Source: Thermotalea metallivorans
GTDB taxonomy: Bacteria; Bacillota; Clostridia; Peptostreptococcales; Thermotaleaceae
Length of the DNA: 64,000 nucleotides
Direction: 5' to 3'
NCBI RefSeq assembly: GCF_001562415.1
Contig: NZ_LOEE01000019.1
Coordinates: 124,001-188,000, forward strand
The notes beneath the pieces were generated by a model, which did not search any database, was not told the DNA's origin, and saw only the letters and a program-made list of their open reading frames with translations. Of the stretch, positions 15,934 through 25,100 are shown in pieces. The translations under genes were made by a program, and so were the position numbers. Within the stretch, counting starts at the first letter, position 1, and each line of letters starts with the position of its first letter.

Positions 15934-17281
15934 AGGTTTTTTCCTCCTTTCCTTGATGGATTTCCTCCTGTTTGATCCGGGATAATTTTTGCTTCATTTC
16001 TTCGGAACGGGACAGGATGCCCGTACAAAGCTTCACCTCATTCCGGAGCAGGGACAGCTTACCGGAAAGCTCTGAAATCTGCTGCTTGCATTTCGTAGCC
16101 TGTGTATCGTCCTTACACCGGCGCAGCCGATGGTAAAGAGATTTGCGGGCGTCGGACAGGGCTGCCATTTCCTGCTCCAGTCCGTTCTGGTACGTGAGAA
16201 GCTGCTCCTTGTTCTCAATGTGATGAGTACACAGCAGCTTGGTTTGAGCAATGAGTTCATCCAAATAGCGGATGTCCTCGCGCAATAAAAAATGCATCCG
16301 TTTGCTGGACGCACGATGTTTTGGCAAAATGCCCATTTTGTAAAGGTAGTGGAAGTATAACGCCTGCAAGCCCGTGAGCTTTCTTGTCTTTTTGGGATTA
16401 AGTCCGCCTTTGACAGCATAGCGTTTTCGCTTCGGCTCCGGCAGGACTTCCGGACGCTTCGGGGCGCGGTTTTGAAGTATCCGCTGCTTGATGGCGTCCT
16501 CGGTGTAATCGTCACCCAGGGTTTTCAGCCGGACAAAGCGTTCCTTTCCCGGAGGACGCACCGCCATGTATTTTACGCCGGTTTTTACCTCGTAGCCCTG
16601 CTTGTGTAAAGCAGCGATAAACTGCGTGAAGGTCATGGATGCGGCAATGGTTTTGTCTATATCCTCGCGGATGAGGCCCCGCCAGGTGGGTTTGCCTTCC
16701 TGCTCGGCCTTCCATTCTGCGTAGTGTTTTGATTTGCCCTTTTGCGGGTTTTCTATGACAGACAGGGAATATTCCCGGCACAGCCGGTCGGAGGTCTGCC
16801 GCATGAGGGCGTAGGTGGCGTTGTTGTCGTAATACCGCTTGCCGTCCATGAAGGATACAGAGTTAAGCACAAAATGATTATGCAGATGATGCTTATCAAG
16901 GTGGGTGGAAACCACCACCTCAAAGCGCTCGCCCCAAAGCTCCTGTGCCAGCTTTACGCCAATGGCATGAGCGGTTTCGGGGGTGGCTTCCCCCGGAGCG
17001 AAGGACTGGTAGCCGTGAAAAGCCAGGATGCCGTCTGTTTTCTGGAATTGCAGCTTTGTCCGGGACATCTGCTCACAGGCGGTGACCGGGTCGCAGTTGA
17101 TGCCGGTGACGTAAAACTGCTTTTCGGTCTTGGCATCCTGCTCGGTATATTCCAGCACGTTCCGCAGGCCCTGAAAATCGGGACTTGAAAAATCGAGGTT
17201 CTCGGTTTTTTCGGGATTGGTGGCATAGTCGATCACCCGGTTAAGGCGGTCTGTCACATCCCATATCGCCGTGGTTGCCAT
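15884..17281 (-). CDS. MobP-type relaxase
   Basis: 465-residue relaxase that nicks at oriT and stays bound to the transferred strand. The metal-binding motif is HLDKHHLHNHFV near residues 126-137, and the family N-terminus MATTAIWDVTDRLNRVIDYATNPEKT is clear. The C-terminal third is a coiled coil (CKQQISELSGKLSLLRNE). Start at 17281 is chosen by this N-terminus; it overlaps mobC by 41 bases. Confidence 0.93.
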   Translation of the reverse strand: MATTAIWDVTDRLNRVIDYATNPEKTENLDFSSPDFQGLRNVLEYTEQDAKTEKQFYVTGINCDPVTACEQMSRTKLQFQKTDGILAFHGYQSFAPGEATPETAHAIGVKLAQELWGERFEVVVSTHLDKHHLHNHFVLNSVSFMDGKRYYDNNATYALMRQTSDRLCREYSLSVIENPQKGKSKHYAEWKAEQEGKPTWRGLIREDIDKTIAASMTFTQFIAALHKQGYEVKTGVKYMAVRPPGKERFVRLKTLGDDYTEDAIKQRILQNRAPKRPEVLPEPKRKRYAVKGGLNPKKTRKLTGLQALYFHYLYKMGILPKHRASSKRMHFLLREDIRYLDELIAQTKLLCTHHIENKEQLLTYQNGLEQEMAALSDARKSLYHRLRRCKDDTQATKCKQQISELSGKLSLLRNEVKLCTGILSRSEEMKQKLSRIKQEEIHQGKEEKTYEQRDRRSGSNRQYEP

Positions 17282-17612
17282 TATTTTCCCTCCTTTCCGG
17301 CGACGTGACCGCCGCCTGTATATCCAGCACGGCCTTGCGGAGCCGGTTAGCTTCATACTGGAACACCGTCCTGTCGATATGTCCTGTGGCGTTTGCCTTT
17401 GCCGCAATCTGGTTTAAGTTGCTGCCGATGGCGTGAAGCTCCCGCATCATGGCGTAATAGTCGGGTGGGGGAAGCTCTTTGGGCACGTAACCGTTGATGA
17501 GGGTACGGATAAATGCTTCCTGCGAAAGCCCTGTTTTCTTTACCTGCTTTTTTAACCGCTGGCATTCTTGTGCGTTCAATCGGAACGTTATTTTGATGCT
17601 TCTTTTAAGCAT
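17241..17612 (-). CDS. mobC: MobC-type relaxosome protein
   Basis: 123-residue ribbon-helix-helix-like DNA-binding protein: basic N-terminus (MLKRSIKITFRLNAQE) and the MobC signature around LHAIGSNLNQIAAKANATG. MobC proteins open oriT and help the relaxase. ATG follows AGGAGG. First gene of the mobilisation block, next to the oriT-like repeats. Confidence 0.9.
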   Translation of the reverse strand: MLKRSIKITFRLNAQECQRLKKQVKKTGLSQEAFIRTLINGYVPKELPPPDYYAMMRELHAIGSNLNQIAAKANATGHIDRTVFQYEANRLRKAVLDIQAAVTSPERRENNGNHGDMGCDRPP

Positions 17613-17639
17613 ACGGAACCTCCTGTTCTGTTAAGGGTT

Positions 17640-17720
17640 TCAGGGATTATCCCTGACAAGCGAATAATGCTGGCATTATTCAGTGCTTGCTGCAACATAA
17701 GACAACTGTCTTGTGTTGTC
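17640..17720. other. Candidate origin of transfer (inverted-repeat cluster)
   Basis: Three inverted repeats directly upstream of mobC: TCAGGGATTATCCCTGA (17640-17656), GAATAATG/CATTATTC (17662-17681) and GACAAC/GTTGTC (17701-17720). Repeats of this kind next to mobC-relaxase genes are typical of oriT. The nick position cannot be assigned from sequence alone. Confidence 0.55.
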
Positions 17721-18014
17721 ATGAAAGTTACGATTGGTTTCAGATATCACCAGCCGAAAAAGAAAATCAGCGTATATATGCTACGCATTTGCCACTTTAA
17801 TTTTCAACGACTCATGACGTTGCCCTCATAGCCTCGAATGAAAATCAAGATTGCTTGTTATATTAATTATGTTAAGTTGTCAAACTCCAGTATTTATAAG
17901 TATTTGAAGCAATTTTCACTTCTATTTTTGTAGCAATGATCAGGCAAAGCGTTATTTTGATTTTCACTGATAGGTTCATAAAACTTGAGCCTATTTTTTT
18001 ATTATAGACAAAAT

Positions 18015-18050
18015 AAAAAGGCGCTGTTTTCAGGTTTTCAGCACCTTTTT
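18015..18050. terminator. Bidirectional intrinsic terminator
   Basis: Arms AAAAAGGCGCTG (18015-18026) and CAGCACCTTTTT (18039-18050) with one internal mismatch, A run on one side and T run on the other, so it can end transcription from both directions. Confidence 0.6.
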
Positions 18051-18121
18051 ATCTTTTATATGAAATAATTTTACGGATTATGGATAGATTCATATGAACA
18101 TATCTTATAAACGTTACCTAA

Positions 18122-18426
18122 CTCAAGTTTGACAGCAAAAAAGCTGAATCCATTGTGCTACAAGGGTTTCAGCCTTCGTCAAATGGGCGTACCACTACAT
18201 TCCCCATTTATTGGAAAATGTATTTGGTCTGTTTCCTAAACTCAGTTTGCTGAAACCATTGTACCACAAGGATTTGCATGATAACAGGAATAATATGGAA
18301 GTGTGCGGCACCACATTTCGGACTCTGACCAGATTTTTAGGCGAAGTCGAACCCTGGAACCCGCATGAAAAGCGGTTATTGCATTTTAAGTGCAACGGTT
18401 TTTGCTGGTTAACCGTCAAACTTGAG
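18122..18426. repeat. Possible MITE-like element with 12-bp terminal inverted repeats
   Basis: CTCAAGTTTGAC at 18122-18133 is matched exactly inverted by GTCAAACTTGAG at 18415-18426. Inside are two imperfect copies of a GCTGAAACCATTGT-like word followed by ACAAGG (near 18150 and 18249). There is no credible protein. It may be a non-autonomous element or the remnant of an insertion sequence. Confidence 0.4.
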
Positions 18427-18449
18427 CCTAATCTATAATCCAATAAATT

Positions 18450-19883
18450 TTAAATATATTCAAATGAATCTATATCAATTTTAATATCACAACTTATTCT
18501 ATTTGCATATCTCATAAAATCACATAATACTGGTTTAACTTCTTTTGAAAATCTTTCTATCACTTCTCTAAATTCCTTTTTTATTTCTTTTTCTGATAAT
18601 TGTGGGTAATAGCGTTTTGCCTGTGATGTAGCAACTTCTTCAAATGCACATTTGTTATCATCAATAATGTAAGACATAAAATTTAAAGTGTCAGTCATTT
18701 GATAAAGAACTTCTGAGTCTGTATAGTTTTCTGATACTATACAATCATATAATAAAATAAAAGTTTTACATAAAGACAATATCTCTCCATATAAATAGAA
18801 TGGCTTTCCATTCAAACAAATACTTTCCAACTTTTGTGTGAAATCTTTTACTTCCCGAAGTTTATTTGAATAACTTTTAAATAGTTGACTTATATTACAT
18901 TTTACAGGTTGAGAAATTTTAAACATCTGCAATAATTTTTTGCAATATCCGTTTTCAATATCCCTTGCAGGTAAGACTACATTAAATGAATTCCTCTCAC
19001 GTGCAATTTCTATTGAAGATGCAGTTGAATAAGCAATGCCATCAAAATTATTATTTTTCCTGACCCAAAGCAAAAGCAATTGAGGCATAATATATTCTTG
19101 AATAAATGATATATTTCTGTCGGCTACTTTCACAGAACAAGCAACTCTTAGGGGATGAGATGTTACATAACGTAATATATAATCATCTATTAAATCAAGA
19201 TTGTCCTTATGGTTATAGTATTCAGTAGTCGCCTCTCTAATCAGATCAATGGGATTTTTTGAAAAATCTATTAATTTTAATGGAGCATTATCGCGCGGTT
19301 CAAAAAGGAATTGACTTATGGTAAATTCTTTAGGCATTCCGCACTCAAACCAACACAATTGAATAGAATCTGCCAAATATAAACACGGGTAACCAGCAAT
19401 ACTATATCTGTACGATTTTATCAAATGTCGTTTATCTATTGGTATATGAAATAAATCTTTTCTTGAATAACTTTCATCAGTACCCACCCTAATTCTGTAA
19501 AAATTGGGAATGGTATTTTTTTTGTTTATATCTATCTCACGAACAAATAGATAATTTTCAGCTTTATTCATTAAATTATCTAAATGACTATAAAGGTTTT
19601 GCATGTCTGCTGAATCATATAGTCGAAAAATTTTTAAAATGTCATTACAAAGTTCTTCAATAACATATATCTTATCAGATAAATTTTTATAAAATTCTTT
19701 TCTCAAGAAGCACTTCTGTGTGTCTTTTAGAGCTAATTTTAATGATTGTATATACTCCTCAAAATAATTTTTCAAAAAGTCTGATATTGGTAAACAGTCC
19801 CTGCTTACTGGTAATCTATGTTCTTTTATTACAGTGTAAATATTATCATATGGCAACATTCGGTGAATAATCTCCTTATCCAC
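18450..19883 (-). CDS. RES-domain protein (putative NAD-targeting toxin-like effector)
   Basis: 477-residue protein. A long N-terminal helical region (residues 1-125) precedes a RES-type fold recognisable by FYRIRVG near residue 130, SIAGYPCLYLADS, WFECG and the later FDGIAYST. RES toxins degrade NAD+; in longer RES proteins the extra domains probably sense or regulate. AT-rich codon use unlike the transfer genes suggests separate acquisition. Paired with the 159-residue gene upstream on the same strand. Confidence 0.7.
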   Translation of the reverse strand: MDKEIIHRMLPYDNIYTVIKEHRLPVSRDCLPISDFLKNYFEEYIQSLKLALKDTQKCFLRKEFYKNLSDKIYVIEELCNDILKIFRLYDSADMQNLYSHLDNLMNKAENYLFVREIDINKKNTIPNFYRIRVGTDESYSRKDLFHIPIDKRHLIKSYRYSIAGYPCLYLADSIQLCWFECGMPKEFTISQFLFEPRDNAPLKLIDFSKNPIDLIREATTEYYNHKDNLDLIDDYILRYVTSHPLRVACSVKVADRNISFIQEYIMPQLLLLWVRKNNNFDGIAYSTASSIEIARERNSFNVVLPARDIENGYCKKLLQMFKISQPVKCNISQLFKSYSNKLREVKDFTQKLESICLNGKPFYLYGEILSLCKTFILLYDCIVSENYTDSEVLYQMTDTLNFMSYIIDDNKCAFEEVATSQAKRYYPQLSEKEIKKEFREVIERFSKEVKPVLCDFMRYANRISCDIKIDIDSFEYI

Positions 19884-19945
19884 AATTTATAAACTTATAT
19901 TGCATTTACACAAAAATTCCTATCATTAGTCTTAATTGACTTCTA

Positions 19946-20425
19946 TTACGATTTATCAATAGGAATAATCTGAGCTAAATCATCTTCAACGTCAATCCCA
20001 TAAGAAGAAGCGATCTGTCCAATCATAATTCCAAACACTCCACGCATCTCACCAATTGCTGATGTAAAAATCCAATTATTTATATTCCCCGGTCTAATAG
20101 CATTATTTCTAAAGTCATCGTCATCACGGCATTTACTTAAAAATTTATTGCATGCGTTTCGCATTGCGCGGACATAACTTTGTAGTTCAGATTTTTCATT
20201 TATGTTAGGAAGTTCTGATGTCAAAAAGTGTTTGATTTCCAATACAGAGCTAATAACGGGATGTACGGTTTCATATTCATATGGGGAATACAGGACTCGT
20301 TTTGACTCAAGAAAAATAATAATTTTTCGCGCAATCTTTCTCTGGCTCTCTGGTGGGTTCCAAGAAAGTCCAAACACAGGACAGCTTATTCCAGTCAATC
20401 TATTAAAAATTTCTGTATGTTTCAA
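19946..20425 (-). CDS. Hypothetical partner of the RES-domain gene
   Basis: 159-residue soluble protein (MKHTEIFNRLTGISCPVFGLSWNPPESQ). I recall similar proteins as DUF6650 but cannot confirm. It lies 62 bp upstream of the RES gene on the same strand with the same AT-rich composition, so the two probably form one accessory unit in which this is the neutralising or sensing partner. Confidence 0.6.
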   Translation of the reverse strand: MKHTEIFNRLTGISCPVFGLSWNPPESQRKIARKIIIFLESKRVLYSPYEYETVHPVISSVLEIKHFLTSELPNINEKSELQSYVRAMRNACNKFLSKCRDDDDFRNNAIRPGNINNWIFTSAIGEMRGVFGIMIGQIASSYGIDVEDDLAQIIPIDKS

Positions 20426-20489
20426 AACAAGTCCTCCCTTATAAACTTACTTTCATTAGCCTGAAAACATTTACATCATATATCAAAAT

Positions 20490-20807
20490 CTATCGCACCA
20501 GCCACCCATAATCCTGTCTGCAATCAACAATATAGTCAACAAACACCGTCTGGCCCTTGATCTGATACAAAATCAAATACCATTTCTCTACGAACATCTT
20601 GTGATATTTATTCGGAGGGATAAATTCTGCCTCCAGAAATGGAAAACGCTCCGGCATTTGATGCAGGGAACGGATAGCGTCCATCAGGTCATTTTTTACC
20701 TTGCGGGCGGCAGTAGGACTTCTCTGTGCCAAAAACCGTACATGACCCGCCAACATTTGGCGGGCACGGTCGGAAACAACCACCTTATATTGAACCTTCT
20801 TTTCCAT
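20490..20807 (-). CDS. RelE/ParE-family toxin
   Basis: 105-residue RelE/ParE-fold protein (MEKKVQYKVVVSDRARQML). It has the family order: an early helical pair, a MPERFPFLE segment and a final beta strand region KWYLILYQIKGQTVFVDYIVDCRQD. ParE types poison gyrase, RelE types cleave mRNA; sequence alone does not decide. The start at 20807 overlaps the antitoxin gene by 23 bases. Confidence 0.88.
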   Translation of the reverse strand: MEKKVQYKVVVSDRARQMLAGHVRFLAQRSPTAARKVKNDLMDAIRSLHQMPERFPFLEAEFIPPNKYHKMFVEKWYLILYQIKGQTVFVDYIVDCRQDYGWLVR

Positions 20808-21075
20808 GCTCCACCTCATCAATAATGCTGTCCAGATAGCTATCCAGTTCATCCGGCGTAACTCCTGCACGTCCTGCCAGACGGTCTTCCTCAACAGCCA
20901 GCAGTTCTTCGCGCAGCTTCAGCATTTTTTCGCGGCGGGTAAACGCCTCTATATCCATGACGACAAGATCTCCTTCACCGTTTTTGGTAAGAAAAACAGG
21001 TTCTCCGGTAGACTTGCACAAAGCCGCAATTTCATTGTAATTCTGCCTGATGCTTGCGGACGGTTTAATCTGCAT
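20785..21075 (-). CDS. Phd/YefM-family antitoxin
   Basis: 96-residue antitoxin. The N-terminal Phd/YefM DNA-binding region (MQIKPSASIRQNYNEIAALCKSTGEPVFLTKNG) is followed by an acidic toxin-binding tail (TPDELDSYLDSIIDEVEHG). ATG at 21075 is preceded by AAGGAGC; a longer frame to 21108 lacks a site. Usual order, antitoxin first, with translational overlap. Probably autoregulated and stabilises the ICE. Confidence 0.88.
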   Translation of the reverse strand: MQIKPSASIRQNYNEIAALCKSTGEPVFLTKNGEGDLVVMDIEAFTRREKMLKLREELLAVEEDRLAGRAGVTPDELDSYLDSIIDEVEHGKEGSI

Positions 21076-21151
21076 GATATCAGCTCCTTGTAGTAACATT
21101 CTAATCATATTATACTCCTTTCATGCTATGATATCAATCAATTCTTCTTAA

Positions 21152-22108
21152 TTATAACAGTTCGCGTTCTTGTGGCTGCCGTATTCTTAATACAATTCTC
21201 AGATAGTCGTTATAATCCTTTCCGCGTTTCGGAGGCTCGTCGGAAACAGTATAGATGGGCGGGAGGATGGTCTTGATAGTCTTTGCCGCCAGCCGTCCGG
21301 CCGTGTCGTTGTCCAGATGTAAAGCGATTTCCTTAATTTGCGGGAAGTCTTTTAAGTATTGCATGAGTGCGGCGGGTGGAGTACTTTCCTCAATAATCTT
21401 TTTCGGCATATAAATGCCCGCAAGGGACAGGCAGTTTTCCTGCCGCCAGTCCCTGCCGGAAAGCAATTCCAAAGTGCCGTATGACAATAAATCAATGGCG
21501 CTTTCAAACAGGTGCAGTTTGCTGCATTCGTTCCTGGCCGGAATAGAGAAGGAGAAGTGCTTATCGCTTCCATTGACTTCCCCCATAAACCGTTTGCCAA
21601 ACGTACCACGGAGAGTAGCATATTTGGGAACGCCATGCCGGTCAAAGCCGATAAAGACGGCGTTGTGATAATCGCGGCTTTCATATAGCCGTTTGGTCCG
21701 GATGCAGTAGTCTATAATCTCCCGGTGAATGCCGCGCCCTATGAGGTAGGCAATTACACGATCGTTATTACTGTTTTTCTCCGGCAAAAGCAGTTTTTTG
21801 TGCTCAGCGGGTTTCTGTTGCCTTGGCGAAACAGGCGGTGTGACAGCCGCCTGTCCGTCTATCTGAAGCACCGCTTCGGGGAGCGTCATGCCCCGCACCT
21901 TGATGAGATAGTCCAGGGCAGAGCGCCCGCCGATGTTGCGCGACCACCAGCACCATTTCCCGTTGCTGATTTTCAGGCTGTCATGGGTACGTGTGGTATA
22001 GACGTTGCCGGAAAAGCGCACCAGCTCCTGCGGCTCGTAATATTGCAGATAAGTCAGCAGGTCCATTTGCTTTGCCCGCTCAATCTGCTCTGGTGTTACA
22101 TAAGGCAT
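21152..22108 (-). CDS. DUF3991/TOPRIM-domain DNA-processing protein
   Basis: 318-residue primase-like protein. The N-terminus (MPYVTPEQIERAKQMDLLTYLQYYEPQ) has a zinc-finger-like primase region; a TOPRIM fold lies in the C-terminal half with the acidic motif ALHLDNDTAGR near residue 265. Such proteins follow the large LtrC-like gene in many clostridial ICEs and probably prime or process transferred single strands. Only 11 bp from the preceding stop, so cotranscribed. Confidence 0.85.
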   Translation of the reverse strand: MPYVTPEQIERAKQMDLLTYLQYYEPQELVRFSGNVYTTRTHDSLKISNGKWCWWSRNIGGRSALDYLIKVRGMTLPEAVLQIDGQAAVTPPVSPRQQKPAEHKKLLLPEKNSNNDRVIAYLIGRGIHREIIDYCIRTKRLYESRDYHNAVFIGFDRHGVPKYATLRGTFGKRFMGEVNGSDKHFSFSIPARNECSKLHLFESAIDLLSYGTLELLSGRDWRQENCLSLAGIYMPKKIIEESTPPAALMQYLKDFPQIKEIALHLDNDTAGRLAAKTIKTILPPIYTVSDEPPKRGKDYNDYLRIVLRIRQPQERELL

Positions 22109-22119
22109 GTTTTTTCACC

Positions 22120-25100
22120 TCATCTTTCATAGCCCACGGCTTTCTTTTCAGGAATGTCCATATCCTCGTCCGGTTCACCGTCGAACACCTCGTTTTCATG
22201 TTTATCCATGTTGAGCAAAATATTCAGCTCCGCCAGCCGCGCGGACTTTGCTTGCAGCTCCTGCTCCTTTTCAAAGGGGATGTCAATTTGTTCCTTTGCG
22301 GTTTCCATCTGCTGGCGGAGCGTTTTTAACTGTTCCCGGCAGTATTCCAGTTTTTTTGGTATTTCTGCAAGAGCATTATTGAGCCTTGTAATGTTGCCGT
22401 GGATGTCCGTGCCCAGTGTGGCCGTATGGCTCAGAGCGCCCCGAAGAGTGATCTGATACTGCTTATTGAAGCCGTCAAAGGAAAACAGCATGGAAAATCC
22501 CATGTAGCTGCCCAACTCCTGCGGCTCCGGCGAGGTCATCAGCTTGCAGGCTTCCAGGATGGCCGCGCCCGCCTTGGCCTTTTCGGTGTAGAGAACATCC
22601 TTGACCGTCATGCCCGGAAATTTGCTGTCCTCTGTGCCATCCTCGACAGATTTTGATGCGCTGTGGCGCTCGTACAGGGCAAGGTCTTTTTCATAGCCTG
22701 CAATGCGTTCCTCGGTGGATTTGATCTGCTGCGGGTAGTGTTTGAGCAATCTGTCCTCCAAAGCATATCGCTGGCTTAAATGGTTGGCTTTCAGCAATTT
22801 CAGCTTGGAAACCTGAATGTCCAAATCCATCTTCTCGCGTATGTAAGGATTACCTGTCGCCAGAGCCTTCACCTCGGCATAGGAAAGAGCCGTTTCATCA
22901 ATGTCCTCGGCGCTTCTTACAGGGGATTTGGAAGTCATAATCTGACTGATAAAACGCTGCTTGTTCTCAAGTATCTGGTAGAGATAAGCGTCAAAGGTGT
23001 TTTCCGTCACATACCGGAAGATATGCACCTCTTCATTTTGGTTGCCCTGACGAATAATTCTTCCGCTACGCTGTTCCAGATCCCTCGGCCGCCACGGGCA
23101 GTCCAGATCGTGGAGTGCAATCAAGCGGTCCTGCACGTTGGTTCCGGCTCCCATTTTAAAGGTGGAGCCCAGCAGGATTCGCACCTGCCCCTTGCGGACT
23201 TTAGCAAATAACTCCTTTTTCTTCGCTTCGGTGTCGGCATCGTGGATGAAAGCAACCTCGTCGTCGGGGACACCGCGAGCAATAAGTTTTTGGCGCACAT
23301 CGTCATACACATTGAAATTTCCATCGTTCTTTGGAATGGACAGGTCGCAGAACACAAGCTGCGTCAGCTTCTTATCGCTGTTTTCCTGCCAGAGGCGGAA
23401 CACATTTTCCACGCAGGCGTTTACCTTGCTGTCCTCATGGTCGGGAAGCATGGGGCTCATCAGCCGCTGGTCAAGGGCCAGCTTCCGGCCGTCGTTGGTT
23501 ATTTTAAGCATGTTGTCCTCATAAGGCTCCACCAGCTTGGCGCGCACCCGTTCGGCACGCTCCGCAAGCTCGGCCACCATGTCCTGCTGGAATTTGCTCG
23601 GCTTCACTGCGATATTGTGGTAGTTTGCTTTCGGTACGGGGAGGTTGAGCATATCCGCCGTCTTGATGTCCGCGATTTCCTTAAACATATTCATCAGTTC
23701 CGGCAGGTTGTAGAACCGGGCAAAGCGAGTTTTAGCCCGGTAGCCCGTGCCCTCCGGCGCAAGCTCGATGGCGGTTACGGTTTCCCCAAAGGTGGAGGCC
23801 CAGCAGTCAAAGTGCTGGAGCCCGTTTTTGCGCAGGGTTTCATATTGCAGATACCGCTGCATGGTGTACATCTCGGTGATGGAGTTGGAAATGGGCGTTC
23901 CTGTTGCAAAGATGACGCCGCGCCCGTCCGTCAATTCGTCAAGGTAGCGGCACTTCATAAACAGGTCAGAGGATTTCTGTGCCTCAGTCTGGGATAAGCC
24001 CGCCACATTGCGCATTTTTGTGTAAAGAAAGAGGTTTTTGTAAAAATCCGCTTCATCCACAAACAGCCGGTCAACGCCCAGTTCCTCAAAGGTAACCACA
24101 TCATCTTTTCGGCTGGTGTCGTTGAGCTTATCCAGTTTGAGCTTTAAGGTTTTCTTTGTCTTTTCAAGCTGCTTGATGGCGTAACGCTCGCCGCGTTCTT
24201 CTTTCAGTTCCCGGATGCCGCTGGTGATTTCCGCAATCTGTTCTTCAAGCAGCCGTTTTTGCCTTTCCATGGAAATAGGAATTTTCTCAAACTGGCTGTG
24301 TCCGATGATCACCGCGTCGTAGTCCCCGGTCGCAATTCTTGCGCAAAACTTCTTGCGGTTCTTGGTTTCAAAATCCTTTTTGGTTGCTACAAGGATGTTG
24401 GCGGAAGGGTAAAGCTGCAAGAACTCCGCCGCCCACTGTTCGGTCAAATGGTTGGGTACGACGAACAGGCTTTTATTGCAAAGCCCCAGATGCTTGCTTT
24501 CCATAGCCGCAGCCGCCATCTCATAGGTCTTGCCCGCACCCACGCAATGAGCCAGCAGGGTATTGCCGCCGTACAGGATATGGGCTACCGCATCCACTTG
24601 ATGCTTGCGCAGGGTGATTTCCGGGTTCATGCCGGTAAACCGGATGTGGCTGCCGTCATATTCACGGGGCCGTACGGCGTTGAAGCGGTCGTTGTAGATC
24701 CGCGTCAGCCGTTCCCGGCGCCTGGGGTCTTTCCATATCCAGCTTTGGAATGCCTCCTTGATGGCCTCCTGCTTCTGCTGGGCGATGGCGGTCTCCTTTT
24801 TGTTCAGCACACGCTTCTCAACGCCGTCCTCCTCGACGGTATCAAAGATGCGCACATCCCGCAGGTTGAGGGTCTCTTCGATAATCTTGTAGGCGTTGAT
24901 GCGGCTGGTGCCAAAGGTCACATTGGCCTTGATGTTGCCGCTCCGGTCGTCGTTTTTGCCCTTGACGTTCCAGTTGGCGGTATAGGACGAATAAAAAACG
25001 TCGATGTAGCGCCTGTACATATAAGGAGTTTCCAGAAGCTCAAAGATAAAGTCCTTGATGACATCCGGGGGAAGCCAGGTCGCGCCGAGCCGCACGTCGA

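Larger units (their letters stand above)
17721..18449. other. Long non-coding stretch between mobC and the RES gene
   Basis: No supported gene. It holds the end of the oriT-like zone, a strong bidirectional terminator (18015-18050) and an inverted-repeat-bounded element (18122-18426). Base composition falls to AT-rich values compared with the mob block. Confidence 0.5.

Noticed and set aside
18195-18443. Open frames on both strands inside the inverted-repeat element
   Set aside because: Neither has a start site and both span the repeat ends; better explained as non-coding mobile sequence.
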